DNA from: Massariosphaeria phaeospora
Lineage: Eukaryota; Ascomycota; Dothideomycetes; Pleosporales
Assembly: GCA_011032825.1 (NCBI GenBank)
Contig: JAADJZ010000003.1
Location: 310,001 to 374,000 of the forward strand
DNA length: 64,000 nt
Direction of reading: 5' to 3'
In this document: positions 23,401 through 34,359 of the stretch, piece after piece
Numbering within the stretch: the first letter of the stretch is position 1
How the letters are laid out: every line of letters starts with the position of its first letter
Notes under the pieces: model-generated
The model's database searches: none
What the model saw: the letters and a program-made list of their open reading frames with translations, nothing else
What the model was told of the DNA's origin: nothing
Translations under genes and position numbers: made by a program

Positions 23401-23430
23401 AATCAATCAATCAGTCGACTGCAACGAGAC
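20420..23430 (-). mobile_element. Decayed hAT-type DNA transposon
   Basis: A transposase remnant (20626-23049) flanked by A/T-rich ends rich in ATCAATCAAATCAGTC-type words. The left (20454-20510) and right (23343-23402) subterminal parts share TGATTTGACTG, AAGAGAG(G)TGAATTGA and TTGATTGACT, partly palindromic. Exact terminal inverted repeats and the 8-bp target duplication expected of hAT elements could not be fixed, so the boundaries are approximate. The element interrupts the ~150-bp array whose halves lie on either side, so it inserted after that array formed. Confidence 0.75.
20626..23049 (-). pseudogene. hAT transposase with two in-frame TAG stops
   Basis: One frame of 807 codons from Met 23049 (MSQRPTRRRGR) to the stop at 20626. 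N-terminal Ala-rich, then a BED-like zinc-binding region (CAYCHRDK ... HLQAKKRGH). The RNase H-like core shows HLSFDGWTVKGG and FILDNAGNNNTAV. The hAT C-terminal dimerisation region shows DPIAYWIG, LSIPASSCECERMFSEVG and LEPKRRALSP. Stops interrupt it at codon 509 (21523-21525) and codon 603 (21241-21243); both are TAG and the frame continues cleanly after each. Otherwise there is no frameshift, so it was inactivated recently or one or both stops need checking. The first could derive from a Trp codon by a G-to-A change. Confidence 0.85.
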
Positions 23431-23449
23431 TGATTGTTAGCATCTGTGA

Positions 23450-24605
23450 TAGGTATGCATCTCAGAAAGGGGTCTTCAACGTAGAGATGACCCTCGTAGC
23501 TCAAAACAAGCGTTGTGTGCCGTCCGTGGGATGTTAAGGCTTGTGAAGGACAGCGCCTGTTGCTCACAAATTGCCTCCTAAGCTGCAAATCTTGTGCAAC
23601 GGATTTGCAACGGATTTGCAGCTTAATAGGGTGTAATCGAGGTGTAGATGATGCGAGTAGCATCGAAATAAGGGTTCGGTACCAACTGTAGGGTGTTGAG
23701 GCGGGTGGTGGACAGCGCGCTGTTGTTTACACAGTGCCATGCAAGCTGCAAGCCTTAGACGATAGTGTGCGATTTGAGAAGGAGTGTTACTGGTGTGAAG
23801 GCGTGTGTAGCATCAAAATCAGCGTTGTGTGCCGACTCCAGGGCGTTGACGCTGGTGAAGCACAGCGCCTGTTATCCACACATTGCCGTCCGAGCTACAA
23901 ATCTTATGCATCGAATTTGCAGCTTGATAGGGTGTATTCTATACGTGAATGGTGCAGGCAGCATCGAGATAAGAGTTGTGTAATGAGTGTAGAATGTTGA
24001 GGCAGCCGAGGACCAGCGCTTGTTGCCCTGCCGCCCAACTTGCAGACCTTGGGAAATTGGCCTGCGCTTTGAGAGGGAGATCCTGTCTGTAAATAAATGT
24101 TCTCAGTAATAGAATGTGCTTTTCACGCCGACTGTAAGATGTCAAGGCAGGAAAAGGACGGCGCCTGTTGCCAACACATTGCTAATCAAGCTGCAAACCT
24201 TAGTCAATTGGCGTGCAGTTTGAGAGGGAGTGTGTTCCTAGTGTAAAAGAGCATGTAGCGTCAAAATAAGCGTTCCGTGCCGACTGTAGGGTGTTGAGGC
24301 TGGCGAAGAACAGGGCTTGTTGCCAACACAATGCCATTCAAGCTGCAAACCTTTAGCAATTGGCGTGCGGTTTGACAGGGAGACTACTGTCTGTATACAT
24401 ACTTTTTCAGCAATAGATCGCGTGTCGCATGTCTACTGTAAGGTGTTGGGGCAGGTAAACGACCGCGTCTGTTGCCCAGACACTGCCCTGCAAGCTGCAA
24501 ACCTTGGGCAACAAGCTTGCAGCTTGAGCGAGAGTATAGCGTATACGGAGAGGTCCCTTCAAGAACAAAATAAGGGTTGCATGCTAACTGCAGGGTGTTG
24601 AGGTG
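23450..24605. repeat. Tandem array, ~150 bp unit, right part
   Basis: Continuation of the array left of the transposon. CAAGCTGCAAACCTTAG and variants recur near 23582, 23748, 23891, 24037, 24189, 24340 and 24491 (spacing 143-166 bp), each preceded by a GTTGCC(A/C)ACACATTGC block and a GGTGTTGAGGC block, about 15-40 nt upstream. More regular than the left half. Confidence 0.85.
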
Positions 24606-24698
24606 TCTTAGTGCCCCCAAAGTCTGCCCAAGGTTTATAGTGAGCAAATCGGCACCCCCGAAACGCCGCCGCCGCCCCAAAAACAAAGGAAAAGCAAC

Positions 24699-24777
24699 AG
24701 AGGCTCTGGGGATCGAACCCAGGACACCACGTGACACGAAAAAACATAATAATACCACTCGGACACAAGACCTAGGG
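24699..24777 (-). ncRNA. Degenerate tRNA-like sequence (possible SINE head)
   Basis: Minus strand: an A-box-like TGTCCGAGTGG (24755-24765) and a B-box GGTTCGATCCC (24709-24719), within a perfect 5-bp T-stem and 7-nt loop (24706-24722). The acceptor strands do not pair well and the anticodon arm is not recognisable, so it is not a normal tRNA gene. It sits just past the end of the ~150-bp array. Confidence 0.4.
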
Positions 24778-24839
24778 GTATGAGGGCATACAGGAGCAAA
24801 AAAAAGAGGCAAAACAGAAAACCCACCCCATCTGGGTGG

Positions 24840-26289
24840 GGGACTGAAACCGGCGAAGGTTTTTGACTCCTTTACGAAGAAGATCTTCGGGACTTACCTG
24901 GAAAGGGTGTAGTCGGCATTTGTTTTGATAAGGCGCCGGCTCTGGCGCCGAGAGTACTACTGTATTGTTGAGAATTTCCCATTTTTTAAATATATATAGT
25001 ACCTTTAAAAGAACGCTCCCTTCACCGTTTGCTTAGCGAACCCTAAGGGGCTAGCGCTTACGCCACCTGACCTAGAGCGGTATGGCTACCCCTCCCTCTG
25101 CGGCACTAGGACCCGAGGATCTGGTACCTACGATATTGGCTGTGCAGAAGGCCTTGCACTTAGCGGCTTCGGCATGGTACAGCATGATGACAGTGAGTGC
25201 ATGAGAGATGCACGCAGAAACAACAGACTGCAGAGCGCATTTCCGTGCTGCTCCATAGGATGCACTCATAATGAACAGTTTTAGACGGAATTGACTATCA
25301 TTGAGGCTGTGCAGCGACATCGAGAGACAGGACACGCATTTGACACAGGAACGGATGTATCTCTAGTATGTGATCTCATAAACTCACACTGGCAACAGCC
25401 ACCCACAGCACTTCTCAGCGGCGGCTCATGACTTGGAGAGTTTGACAAAGGATAGATAGGATTACTTGAGCCAAGAACGGAAAAAGACGACTAGTGAGAA
25501 CATCTTCAAGAACTTGGATACGCGCCGTGTCCCACGGCCTTACTTCTTCTACAGCGACGCGATTGACGGAGCACAAAGTACAACAGCAGGGCACTGGGTC
25601 AGCAACAACACACTCCGATGGCTGAGAACCTGCAGACGACACACTATTGCTCTCAGGTCAGCCTACGCGAAGGTACGGACGTCAAAAACCTGATTGCGCA
25701 GCTTCTCGCCGTTTCTCGCGGAGCCCAGCCAGACCTTACACTTCTCCTACCCTCTAGGCGCGACAACGCGCCGAACCCGATCCTCGTTGTGATACACCTC
25801 ATTCAAACCTACTGTGTGTCCAACGACAACGGCAACGGAGGCAGTTGACCGGCAAATCAAGGAGTCACTGAGGGGCTCACCTGCATCATGGCCTAACTAC
25901 CATTACATAGGCGCGAAGGTACTCTCACACCGGATTCCTGCGGCCATCATACTGTTCCAGCATACCAGTGCATCAATCTGGCGATTTTGCTTCGAGGCTA
26001 CCTCTCCGGGATCTATACTAGCCATTAACGGTGCCAGCCGCCACTTCGCATCCGAGAAACGCGTCGCAAACCGCGACCTACTACGAGTAGACAGTCAGTG
26101 CATACAAGAGACCAGCAACAAGAAGCTTCGAGGGAAGACCAGTCGCGGAACGACACAGGAGGCGCACTCATTCTTTTCCGTGACATCGGTCAAGGCGAAA
26201 AACGCGCCACGATGGAAGGAAGAAGCCGCATCGCCGTCTGCCAGCCCGCCAGTGTCAACTGAGAGCCATGATACAGCCCAGAAAGAAGG
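24840..26289. other. No gene recognised
   Basis: Contains a short GC palindrome (GGCGCC ... GGCGCC near 24940) and an A/T-rich spot (TAAATATATATAG near 25000). A 159-codon plus-strand frame at 25814-26293 has no recognisable domain and I do not call it. Confidence 0.4.
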
Positions 26290-27215
26290 ATAATAATCGG
26301 GGTTCATGAGAAGACTTATTACTGATCACGCGCACGAACGAAAAAAGAAACCCCATCGCGGACCACGTCTGTCAGCACCGCCGCTGTGAACTGAGCGCAA
26401 CAAATCAGCACAAGAAGAAGAAGAATACCAATCGGGGGTTCACCGGAAGGCCCATAGGCGATATGATACATAAGAACGCAAGAATCTCCCGATTTACTAT
26501 AGCCGTCAATGCTGATTGATCATGCTCGCAACCGAAGAAAGGAACCGCACCGAAGAAATTATCCGAAGAGTCCGTCCCAGTAGACTGGCCGCACCGAATT
26601 AGCGCAAGGAAGAACATTAGCCACAAGAGGCTTCATCAGAAGACCCAATGGCGTCACACAGGAGCGCGAGCATCCACCAACCTACAACAGCCGTCGAGGT
26701 CGATGACGCTCCCGGCTCCAACAGACGTCCCGCGTCGAGGACCGCCACGACTGACAACTCCGTCCCAGTAAGATTGTATCGAATTAAATCAGCGCAAGGG
26801 AAACACTAGCGACGAGAGGGTTCGTCGGTAGACCCATTGGCGACACACGGGAGCGCGAACATCCGTCTATTTACCACAGCCGTCGAGGCTGATGACGCTC
26901 CGCGCTCGAACAGAGGAACCGCTTCGAGGACCACAACTGACAACGCCCCGGTAGACTGAGCGCACAGAGTCAGCACAAAGGGAAACCCAGCCATGCGGGG
27001 GTTTACAGACGACCTATAGGAATTCAAAGGAGCGCGAACAAGGTTTCATCTCCACAGCCGGCAAGGTCAATGATACTCCGCAGCCGAACCCTTGGAAGAA
27101 AAGAACCGCATCGAGGGACCACGAGTGAGGAAATTGTCCCAGTCGACACTGGGAGAACCGCTTTAGTGCAAGAAGAATACTAGCAAATCAAGATCCCCGG
27201 AAGACCTAAGGGGAG
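26290..27215. repeat. Tandem array, ~185-195 bp unit, about 5 copies
   Basis: The word AGAAGACCCAATGGCG and variants recur near 26310, 26443, 26637, 26822, 27004 and 27201, mostly 182-197 bp apart. Each is followed by CAGGAGCGCGA(A/G)CATC, CACAGCCGTCGAGG, TGATGACGCTCC and GAACCGC(A/T)TCGAGGACCAC blocks. Confidence 0.85.
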
Positions 27216-30140
27216 GGAGGGCTACACAGGAGTCATCTATCCGCGCGACATCATACCGGTCGCAGGCGAGCATGACCTGAGAGCCACACGAAAGCCATTT
27301 CAGGGAACTTACACCCGATCCACCGATTGGAACGAACCATGCCTTCCCAGCTTAGCCCCAGCAAGGTCTGGTAACGAACGAATCCTACCGAATATTCGTC
27401 GCGCCGATAGATGGTCGACCGCAGTACACCGTTCGGCTATGAGGATGTCAGTACCTCACACACCGATCATCTAGCATACATCGATTTCAACAAATCTGTT
27501 CTCGTTTCACGCTTCGAATAGAGAAACGCAAGGGTCTACGATGGGTATTAACGGGGACAGCGGCTCGACTATGTTGTATACCCGAAACGGAGATGGTCCT
27601 GAGGACCCACAACAGCGTCCAATACGACGTCCAGCTAGAACCGACGGGTGCGCACTTCGTATAGATGGCTGTATGCGTAACTTTGGAGAACAAAGCAATA
27701 TGCTGAAGTTCCGACTTCGTTAGTAGTCCACAGTAATGCAACTAACCACCATCGTCACGAGCACGAGAAGCTGCAGATCAGCATATCCATGAACTTGCCC
27801 TACAGAGTTCATGTAGCGCACTATGTTCTCAACGTCAGTAACTCTAGTGCCACGGGCTGAATGGAGCGGCATTGAATACTAGTGGCATTGGAGCCCTATC
27901 CATGCACCCAGTATTTTCCCCAGGTATGCGCATACCCAGCGGATCGCCCGACGACCGTCCTGGACACTTGTTATACGAGAGGCTGGCCACTTTTACTTTG
28001 TCCTTCGACTCGGGATGCACAAGGTCATGAACACGGAAGTGCGTTGTAAATCTCGAATTCGATCGTCCGCTCGAGGCACCGCAACGCAGCATTTCGGCCA
28101 ACGCCTCCGATTCGCTCAGGGACGTCCCGGGAATACACATCTATCGAACCGATCGCAATCTTCTACATACTCGGAATTAGTATACACAGTATGATCGACG
28201 TGAGAGAGTGTTGCAGAGAGGTCCGAGCGCGCCATCACCAGCAACGCAGCCATCCACCGCTCCCCGACGCACCAGCACGCCCTACACGCCCCCACAGCCT
28301 ATATTCCACGACTTCCGATGATGGAGAAGTTATTCAAGTCCGCGATCTTCGATGGGAGGAGGTAAGAGGCGATGGAGGCTCCTCCTGGGCTTCGTGCCGT
28401 GAGCCGTCCCGCCGCCCCCGCAACGGCGTCGAGTGAGAGAACGAATCGAGAATACTGAGCGCATCGATTACGGAGGATTTCGCAGTAGTTGAGAAGAGAT
28501 ATGGAAGGTTGCTGGAGGGTGAAGGTGAGGGGCACTGTGTGCGAGAAGACATGTCGTTGGTTAGCGCATCGCCGATGCGAACTATGCACGGCTCAGAAAA
28601 CGCCGGCTCGAAAACCTCCGAGACTAGCTGCATAAGCACGTCACCGCTTCTCTTACGCAATACGGCAGGAACTACGAGCCTCCCCTCCATGTAACGAGGG
28701 TAATTTTTCCCGGGTAGCATGGAGATTATTGGGTGAGGGAGATATATCGAAATTTGACAAGCTGGCTCAAGATGCATCGCGCTCGACTTGTCAAAGGAAC
28801 ATTACCTAAGCACTTTTGGGCCCGCAATCCCGTGATTATTTGAGAGTCTTACGGACAGAGCCGATGTATGTGAATTGACTCTGAAAACGAACTATCGAAT
28901 ATTACTGACTGAAACATGTGGGTTGTAGGGATATAAGGCATTCCCAGCCTGGATTCAGGCACCGATAACCTCTTCGATACCGAATCTCACGAATAGGCAA
29001 CGACTAATACGAGTGCGCATGCCTCCAAACATTCGGCAGAGCTTGGAAAGCTTCAGTGGAAAGGTTTACCGGCAGTCCGATTGAAGAAATGGATTACCCC
29101 ATCCCCATCTCGCGAAGCCTCAAACGCGGAGCTGAGCGCGATTCTGGGTTCTGGAGCCTGCGCGACGATGACATCTCATGGATCATTTAGAACGGAAGGT
29201 CATCATAGTCTAAAGAAGGGCTCCGGTTATTCCATGGTTGGAGAAGGGAGATCATGCCACACATTTCTAGGCAGTATATCTACGAAACATGACGAGCTAT
29301 TGGAACGGCATACAAGCACTGAGACACTAGGCAGGAATACAAGAGCTAGGGCATGCTGCTTGTGACCAAGAAGCGCGCAGGACGCTGCGTCGAGGTGGAC
29401 CAAGACTTCAGGTGCGAATCGCCGCCGCACTCTCCACGATGAGTTTCTGCATGCAAATATTATAGACAGATATGACAAATGGAAAGGATGCAGAAGCTAG
29501 ACTTGAGATCGCGCACGCTGTGGTCATGAGCGTCTGTGTTAGTCGAGTTGCTAAACAAGGTTGGTCTGGTCGCTAGACAGGATCTCATACTAATTTTGGT
29601 GAGAAGCTGTCTGGACATCCGACAACAACCTTACAGCTAGAAGACTTGACGTGCCGAATGCATAATATAACAATTTCATCGCAAGCTCACAGCGATCTTG
29701 TTAGCAGTGTACTTATTAAGTCTGCTCTAGACAGAAGTATTCACATGGATTTATTGTGCGCATCGGCGATGGAGTACTAGGCAACGCGGCACCCAAGCAC
29801 GCACGATGTCTCGAATGCACGAGACGAGAAGCACGAGAGTTGAAGCACAGATAGCATGTAAAAATAAGGACCTCGAAGAGCCACATGAAGATTGAGTAGC
29901 TAACCAAACGACTGTCCATTGTCCATACCCAAGCCCGCATATGATTTCCAAGCACTGCAGCCAACTTCACGACGGACAAAACATAATCCAAGAGAGAGTA
30001 CATAAAGCCTGTTTGTCGTAGCCCATCCGGTCCATGGCGACGCCGTTCCGTTTGTCGCAGGAGTCCCTCGGTCGTGCTGACGCCGCCTTCGAGATTGTTG
30101 AAGTGCGACATGGTCGAGAGAAGATCGGTGAGCAGCTTGA
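27216..30140. other. No confident gene
   Basis: Scattered short frames. The longest, minus 28334-28777 (147 codons, containing EGRLVVPAVLRKRSGDVLMQ), has no recognisable domain. The minus frame 29716-30111 starts MSHFNNLEGGVSTTEGLLRQ and continues the sequence downstream of the TBP/RPB1 chimera; it may be part of the same captured material. Confidence 0.4.
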
Positions 30141-30796
30141 TCAGCGAGGAGTCCGGCCCACCGTCTGCCAGGGCCTTGGTGATCCTCCTGCCGCGAAGCT
30201 CAACTTCTTAACGTCCATGGTGATTGAAACGTTGGGTGAGCCCATGGGCGCCGTTTGACCAAGCATTATGTTCTCAGAGACTCCACGGCAGTCGTCGAGC
30301 TCACCAAAGCCAGCGGCTTCGAGAAGAATCTCGACTGTCTCCTCGAACGAGGAGCGCTCCACGCCATGCACGTCCTGCACAGCTACTAGCGATGAAGCCG
30401 AAAGATATTGTGGCGGCATCGTCCATGAATTCAACCTCATTCTTAGCCGGCTCTTCATCCTTGACCTCCTCCGCGAACATGTCTTCTTCGTCTTGTTCTT
30501 CATCATTCGGTAGTTGAGACCAGGGAACAGCTCGGGCTCATAGCTTGAGAACGTGTACGTTCGAATGCCTGGTAGATCTCCTCGCAGACCTTAGCACCGG
30601 TGAGGACGATCTTGCTGGAGACGAAGATGAGCAGGACAATCTTCGGCTTCATCATACGATAAATAAGGCCAGGAAAGAGCTCTAGTTCATAACTAGAGAA
30701 GGTATAGTGACGCGAAGCGAGGCCCTCCAGACGGATAGGGAACTTGATGTCGCACGATCCAACGATATTCTGGATCTTGAAATCCGTGAACTTGGC
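30141..30796 (-). pseudogene. Chimera of TBP and RNA polymerase II largest-subunit fragments
   Basis: Reading the minus strand: 30557-30796 encodes 80 residues matching the second half of the TATA-binding protein core ([59 protein letters not shown]). After a junction of two or three bases and a frameshift, 30498-30554 encodes a second, shorter copy of a TBP piece ([19 protein letters not shown]). That frame runs on through unrelated residues into 30237-30365, which matches the RPB1 segment just before its C-terminal domain (SSFEETVEILLEAAG, ELDDCRGVSENIMLGQTAPM). Full TBP and RPB1 are not present, so these are fragments, not working genes. Similarity is from memory of the families. Confidence 0.75.
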
Positions 30797-30816
30797 CCCC
30801 CCGAGGGAGGGCCTGG

Positions 30817-31829
30817 ATTAGTAAAGACTAAGTAAACGGTCCTGCGTCAAATGTCAGTATATTGCAGTACAGATAGCGAGACTGGAAGACTTACCTGGTG
30901 GGGCTGCGTAAGTGAGTGTGGCGGAGGAGAAAAGAAGAGGCAAGAGAGCGGGGTACGGGCAGGTATAGGCAGTGCTTGGTCACATCTGGCAGAATTTTCG
31001 TACTTCATCCCGAAACGCTCGGACTGACGATCAAAGTGTTGCCGAGTGCCGAGCTCGGCCCGTGAAGCCAATGAACGAAGCTTATCAGGGTGACTGGAAC
31101 ACTCCCGGACACGTGATCCTCCTGTGCCTCTCCGATTGGATGGGAGCGCAAGCCCGAGACAGACATGACACGCCTTCAACGCCCGGTTTTGTTCGCTGGC
31201 TTCTGCGGTGGAGGCTCGCATTCGCGTCCCGATGGCTACAAGATCTCTTCCAGCGTTCCGTGGATATGAGGGTTCGTAGAGGCACGCAAGTCGGGCATAC
31301 TGGTGTAGATAAACAAAGCGGGGTGTCCGGATTGTCCGATATCAAAAGTAGCATTCCAAAGAGGCATGGTTTACATCTTTGAACGTACACTTCAGCTAGC
31401 AGCTTCAAGGCTTTCTCCAATAAAGAAAGCATAGGAAATGAGTATCGTAGAAATGCACCCAAATCTGTTGCCTAGGCTCTTCGTAATTCAATCTAACTTC
31501 ACAATGTATCAGACGTCTGTGTACTAGAGGTGTGGTTACTCTATATGTAACTTGGCTATCGAATGCATGACAGAGTGAGCATAGTGTAGGCATTTCATGA
31601 AACTTAGTAAGGAGATGCGGTTAGCGATTGCCTTGTTCCGTAGCGCTAAACTAGACATTAAGTCTCAACCCTGTATGTCATGTCGATCTCTTCTTTAACA
31701 GTTGATTACAAAAAGAAAGTCTCTCTAGTAAAATGGCACAGTTCCTAAAACGGCAAACTCGTAGTCATAAAAACAAAAAAGTAGTAAAGGCTAAGTAATA
31801 CGTATCCGTACTACTTAGCCTTTACTAAT
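30817..31829. mobile_element. ~1-kb interval bounded by 18-bp inverted repeats, abutting a tRNA-like gene
   Basis: ATTAGTAAAGACTAAGTA at 30817-30834 and its inverted copy at 31812-31829 match at 17 of 18 positions, with further similarity (ACGG) inside. The outer bases include TA, compatible with a TA target. A third copy, inverted to the right one, lies at 31782-31797. The interior has no transposase; a minus-strand region near 30850-31220 looks like a promoter plus 53-bp leader intron (GTAAGT ... TTTGACGCAG). The right end touches the 3' end of the tRNA-like gene at 31830. The left end lies about 20 bp from the TBP fragment. Non-autonomous element is my inference. Confidence 0.45.
31782..31827. 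repeat. 46-bp palindrome (16-bp arms)
   Basis: TAGTAAAGGCTAAGTA at 31782-31797 and its exact reverse complement at 31812-31827, separated by 14 nt. It begins 3 nt beyond the 3' end of the tRNA-like gene. Confidence 0.9.
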
Positions 31830-31911
31830 GAGCAAGAGTGGGATCGAACCACTAACTCCTCCAAATGACTTTTTTCGTCGACTTGGAATGTTACCACTAC
31901 ACCACACGCCC
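31830..31911 (-). tRNA. tRNA-like gene, probably intron-bearing, anticodon uncertain
   Basis: Minus strand folds as a cloverleaf. The acceptor is GGGCGTG with CTTGCTC (one mismatch, two G-T pairs). The D-arm is GTGTAGTGGTAACAT. The anticodon stem TCCAA/TTGGA encloses an 18-nt loop instead of 7, and the T-arm is AGTGG-TTCGATC-CCACT. If an 11-nt intron follows the anticodon, U33 would place CGA as anticodon, but this is unsure. A- and B-box sequences are intact. It shares GGTGTAGYGGTAACAYT with the tRNA-like gene at 44851. Confidence 0.55.
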
Positions 31912-33123
31912 TTTGAATTATTGAAGTTTTGACGTCTAAATAAATATATATCCTGATCTATTCCAATACCAGCGAAATAGCAGCGTGGAAGCTACAGCAT
32001 CATTATTCGTAGCAACTACTGGATCTGGAAGGGTGAGGGAGCAGGCGTCCTTGACCAACGGAACTCTACCATAAAGGGAAGGAACTATCTGACGAGAACA
32101 CCGCATGCAACGAACATTTGATATTTTCCATGGAGACTGACGCTATAATATCTCTAAGGTCACTCGCCGCACTATAGAAGTGGCATTCCACCAGTGTTTG
32201 GCTCTGCGGGTCCATCCAAGTTCTTCGGGAACCGCCAATGCATCCGGGTCCACGTCGCGCCTACCACGACCATGGACCTACACGAACATGTTTAGTTAAT
32301 TATCAGTACTGCCAGCTTTCGTGATTCTGCTATCGTAGGCTCGGGACTTGCCATGCCCCTGACAGCGTCCAGTGCCACACGCCGCTCCTTCCGCAAAGAC
32401 GTCGACCCTCTGCTTGCTCGCTACAAACTCACACCACGGGGACACATCGAGCTTCCCCTAATGACACAGAGTCGCACGAACGACTCTACGCAATGGCTAG
32501 AACCCTCATACGCCAAGGGCAGACAACGAGGGCAGAGGTGCGAACACTGGTGCACTTTTCGTGGCCTCGCTAACTCGAGTGCATATGGCACATCACCACA
32601 TTAACCTCGGGCACTGCAGGCTTCAATACGCGCAGACACCCAATGGCTCAAGCTGCTCCAACTTCAGTTAAGTTGTTTCCCTTGAAATCCGCCGCGAAGG
32701 GTCCCCTAATTGCTTCGTCCACACGAGACTCCGAGTCGCCTGTCCAAGCAAGCATCTCGCAAATACAATGTAGTGAAAAGCGGAGCACATGGTCCTGTGG
32801 GTAGGCAAAATACATAATCGGTACGGTGGCATGGTATCGGGAAAGACGGAGCAGCAAAGGGATACTTGCATGTGCCAGCAGGCACTGGGTTTGAGAGGAA
32901 AACATCTTAATCCAGCCTGATGAGCGTGAGTGACCTGCTCACGAGTACCTCGTAGCACAGCTGATGGCCAAGCAATGTCGGTCCTTGGATATAAAAGCCA
33001 GATTCCGTTTACCTCAACACTCAAGCCGCAGTCCATTCCCCAAAGCCGCTGAATCCAGTACCAGATCGCAGCCTACTCTACTACACCCAATCGTTTCTTA
33101 CGTTTCTCACATCAACACACGCA
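31912..33123. other. Intergenic, no confident gene
   Basis: Short frames only (for example plus 32353-32604, no recognisable domain). A TATAAAA box near 32990 lies about 130 bp upstream of the gene at 33124. Confidence 0.45.
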
Positions 33124-33511
33124 ATGGCAGAGGCCAGCTCTACCCGCGACTTGCAAGAGCACACTATGCAGAGGATGGAACTTCTCACAAAAAGGATACT
33201 ACGTGGGTTCTCCAGCAGAACCACGACAGGCTTTACATAACTAACGTAAATCTTTAGGGGAAGCGAAACCCGCCCTCAGGAGTGGAGGGGGAGAGTACTT
33301 CACGACCACTATACAAGGCGAAGTGGGTGGGTACCCGTGGAACAAAGCGGTGCTGTATGAAGTCGTGGGAACGGAGCTGCATCTCGGGCTTGAGGGCGAA
33401 CGAGAGAGACTCGAATTCGATGCCTTGTTGAATCTGTATGAGCTACTTCATTCTGATCTAGAGAAGAGGCTTTCTCCGAGGGGGGACTTGACATTAGATC
33501 AGCCAGTATGA
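33124..33511 (+). CDS. Small hypothetical protein
   Basis: Two exons, 33124-33202 and 33258-33511, across a 55-bp intron (GTGGGT donor, ACTAAC branch, TTTAG acceptor); 110 aa. The ATG is in good context (CGCAATGGC), downstream of a TATAAAA box near 32990. The product starts MAEASSTRDLQEHTMQRMEL. Its middle reads YFTTTIQGEVGGYPWNKAVL followed by YEVVGTELHLGLEGER, with a Leu/Glu-rich helical C-terminus (EFDALLNLYELLHSDLEKRL). No signal peptide or membrane segment. I do not recognise the family. Confidence 0.65.
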
Positions 33512-34359
33512 GTCGTGGGATGAGACTATCGAGCTTGTAGGTTAGCTTTTTAGACCCTCGTTGCAAACCTCGTAGCAGGAAGCTGATTGACTTATCGAAG
33601 CCTCTAGCATCATGTAGAGTCATTCCAGTGAACCAGACGACTCATAAATGCGACCCTCCTGGAACACGCCAGACTCTGGACCACGCGCCCCCGCGCCCGC
33701 GATGAAGCATGGGTGTCCTGACGATGGCGGCTGTGGAAGGAGCGCCCAGCGCGCCGAAGATGGGCAGTCACCTTCCGCGTTCCTCCACAACCACCCCACG
33801 ATACCGTTGACTTTCCATCGCCGAGCAGGTCCTACTCCGCCCGTACAGCCTACCCGCTCTCTTCTCGCGCACCGCACCCCGCCGGTCGCCCACCGCGGTC
33901 CCGCTCAGCACCCCATTGCCACACGGACCGACCTCTCGCGAGCACCGCGCTCTGACCAACGACCACTCCACCCACTGCTGCCCCCCAGCCTGCCCAATAG
34001 CGTACCCGTACGAGCCTCATCCTATACTAGGGTTGTCTCACTGGAAAGGTGAATCGACTCTGCCGCGCCTGGAAAGGACCCAAACGCGTCGGTAAAGCCG
34101 CGGCATCGAAGGTGATTCGCCGATCCGGTGCGGGTTCTTTTTCACCTGGGGGCAAGGCGGCTCTAAGCGGCTAAGCGGACAGCGGATATATAAATACCAT
34201 TTTCGCGGACAGACCTTTCGCTTCTCTTCCACTCTCTTGCTTCATCGCCGCGACTCGTACCTTCGGTATATACAAACTTTAGTTCGTGGTCTATATCGCC
34301 CGGTTCTACCTTCTTTGCTCTTCCGATCTCCCCGTTTTAACAACACCAACAACAGCGCA
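33512..34359. other. Intergenic and promoter region
   Basis: GC-rich frames on both strands at 33620-34050 without recognisable content, then the promoter and leader of the gene at 34360. Confidence 0.45.
34187..34194 (+). promoter_or_regulatory. TATA box of the 34360 gene
   Basis: TATATAAA about 170 bp upstream of the ATG at 34360. Similar placement to the TATA box of the related gene at 5689. Confidence 0.55.

Noticed and set aside
20420..23430. LTR retrotransposon, because similar A/T-rich sequence flanks the transposase in direct orientation
   Set aside because: The encoded protein is a hAT transposase with no reverse transcriptase or gag; the flanking similarity is short and partly palindromic.
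13456..24605. RIP (C-to-T) degeneration of the repeat arrays
   Set aside because: Composition stays GC-balanced and TpA is not visibly enriched; drift and duplication explain the divergence better.
33620..34052. Overlapping GC-rich frames on both strands before the 34360 gene
   Set aside because: No conserved motif, no splice or start support, and position suits a promoter region.
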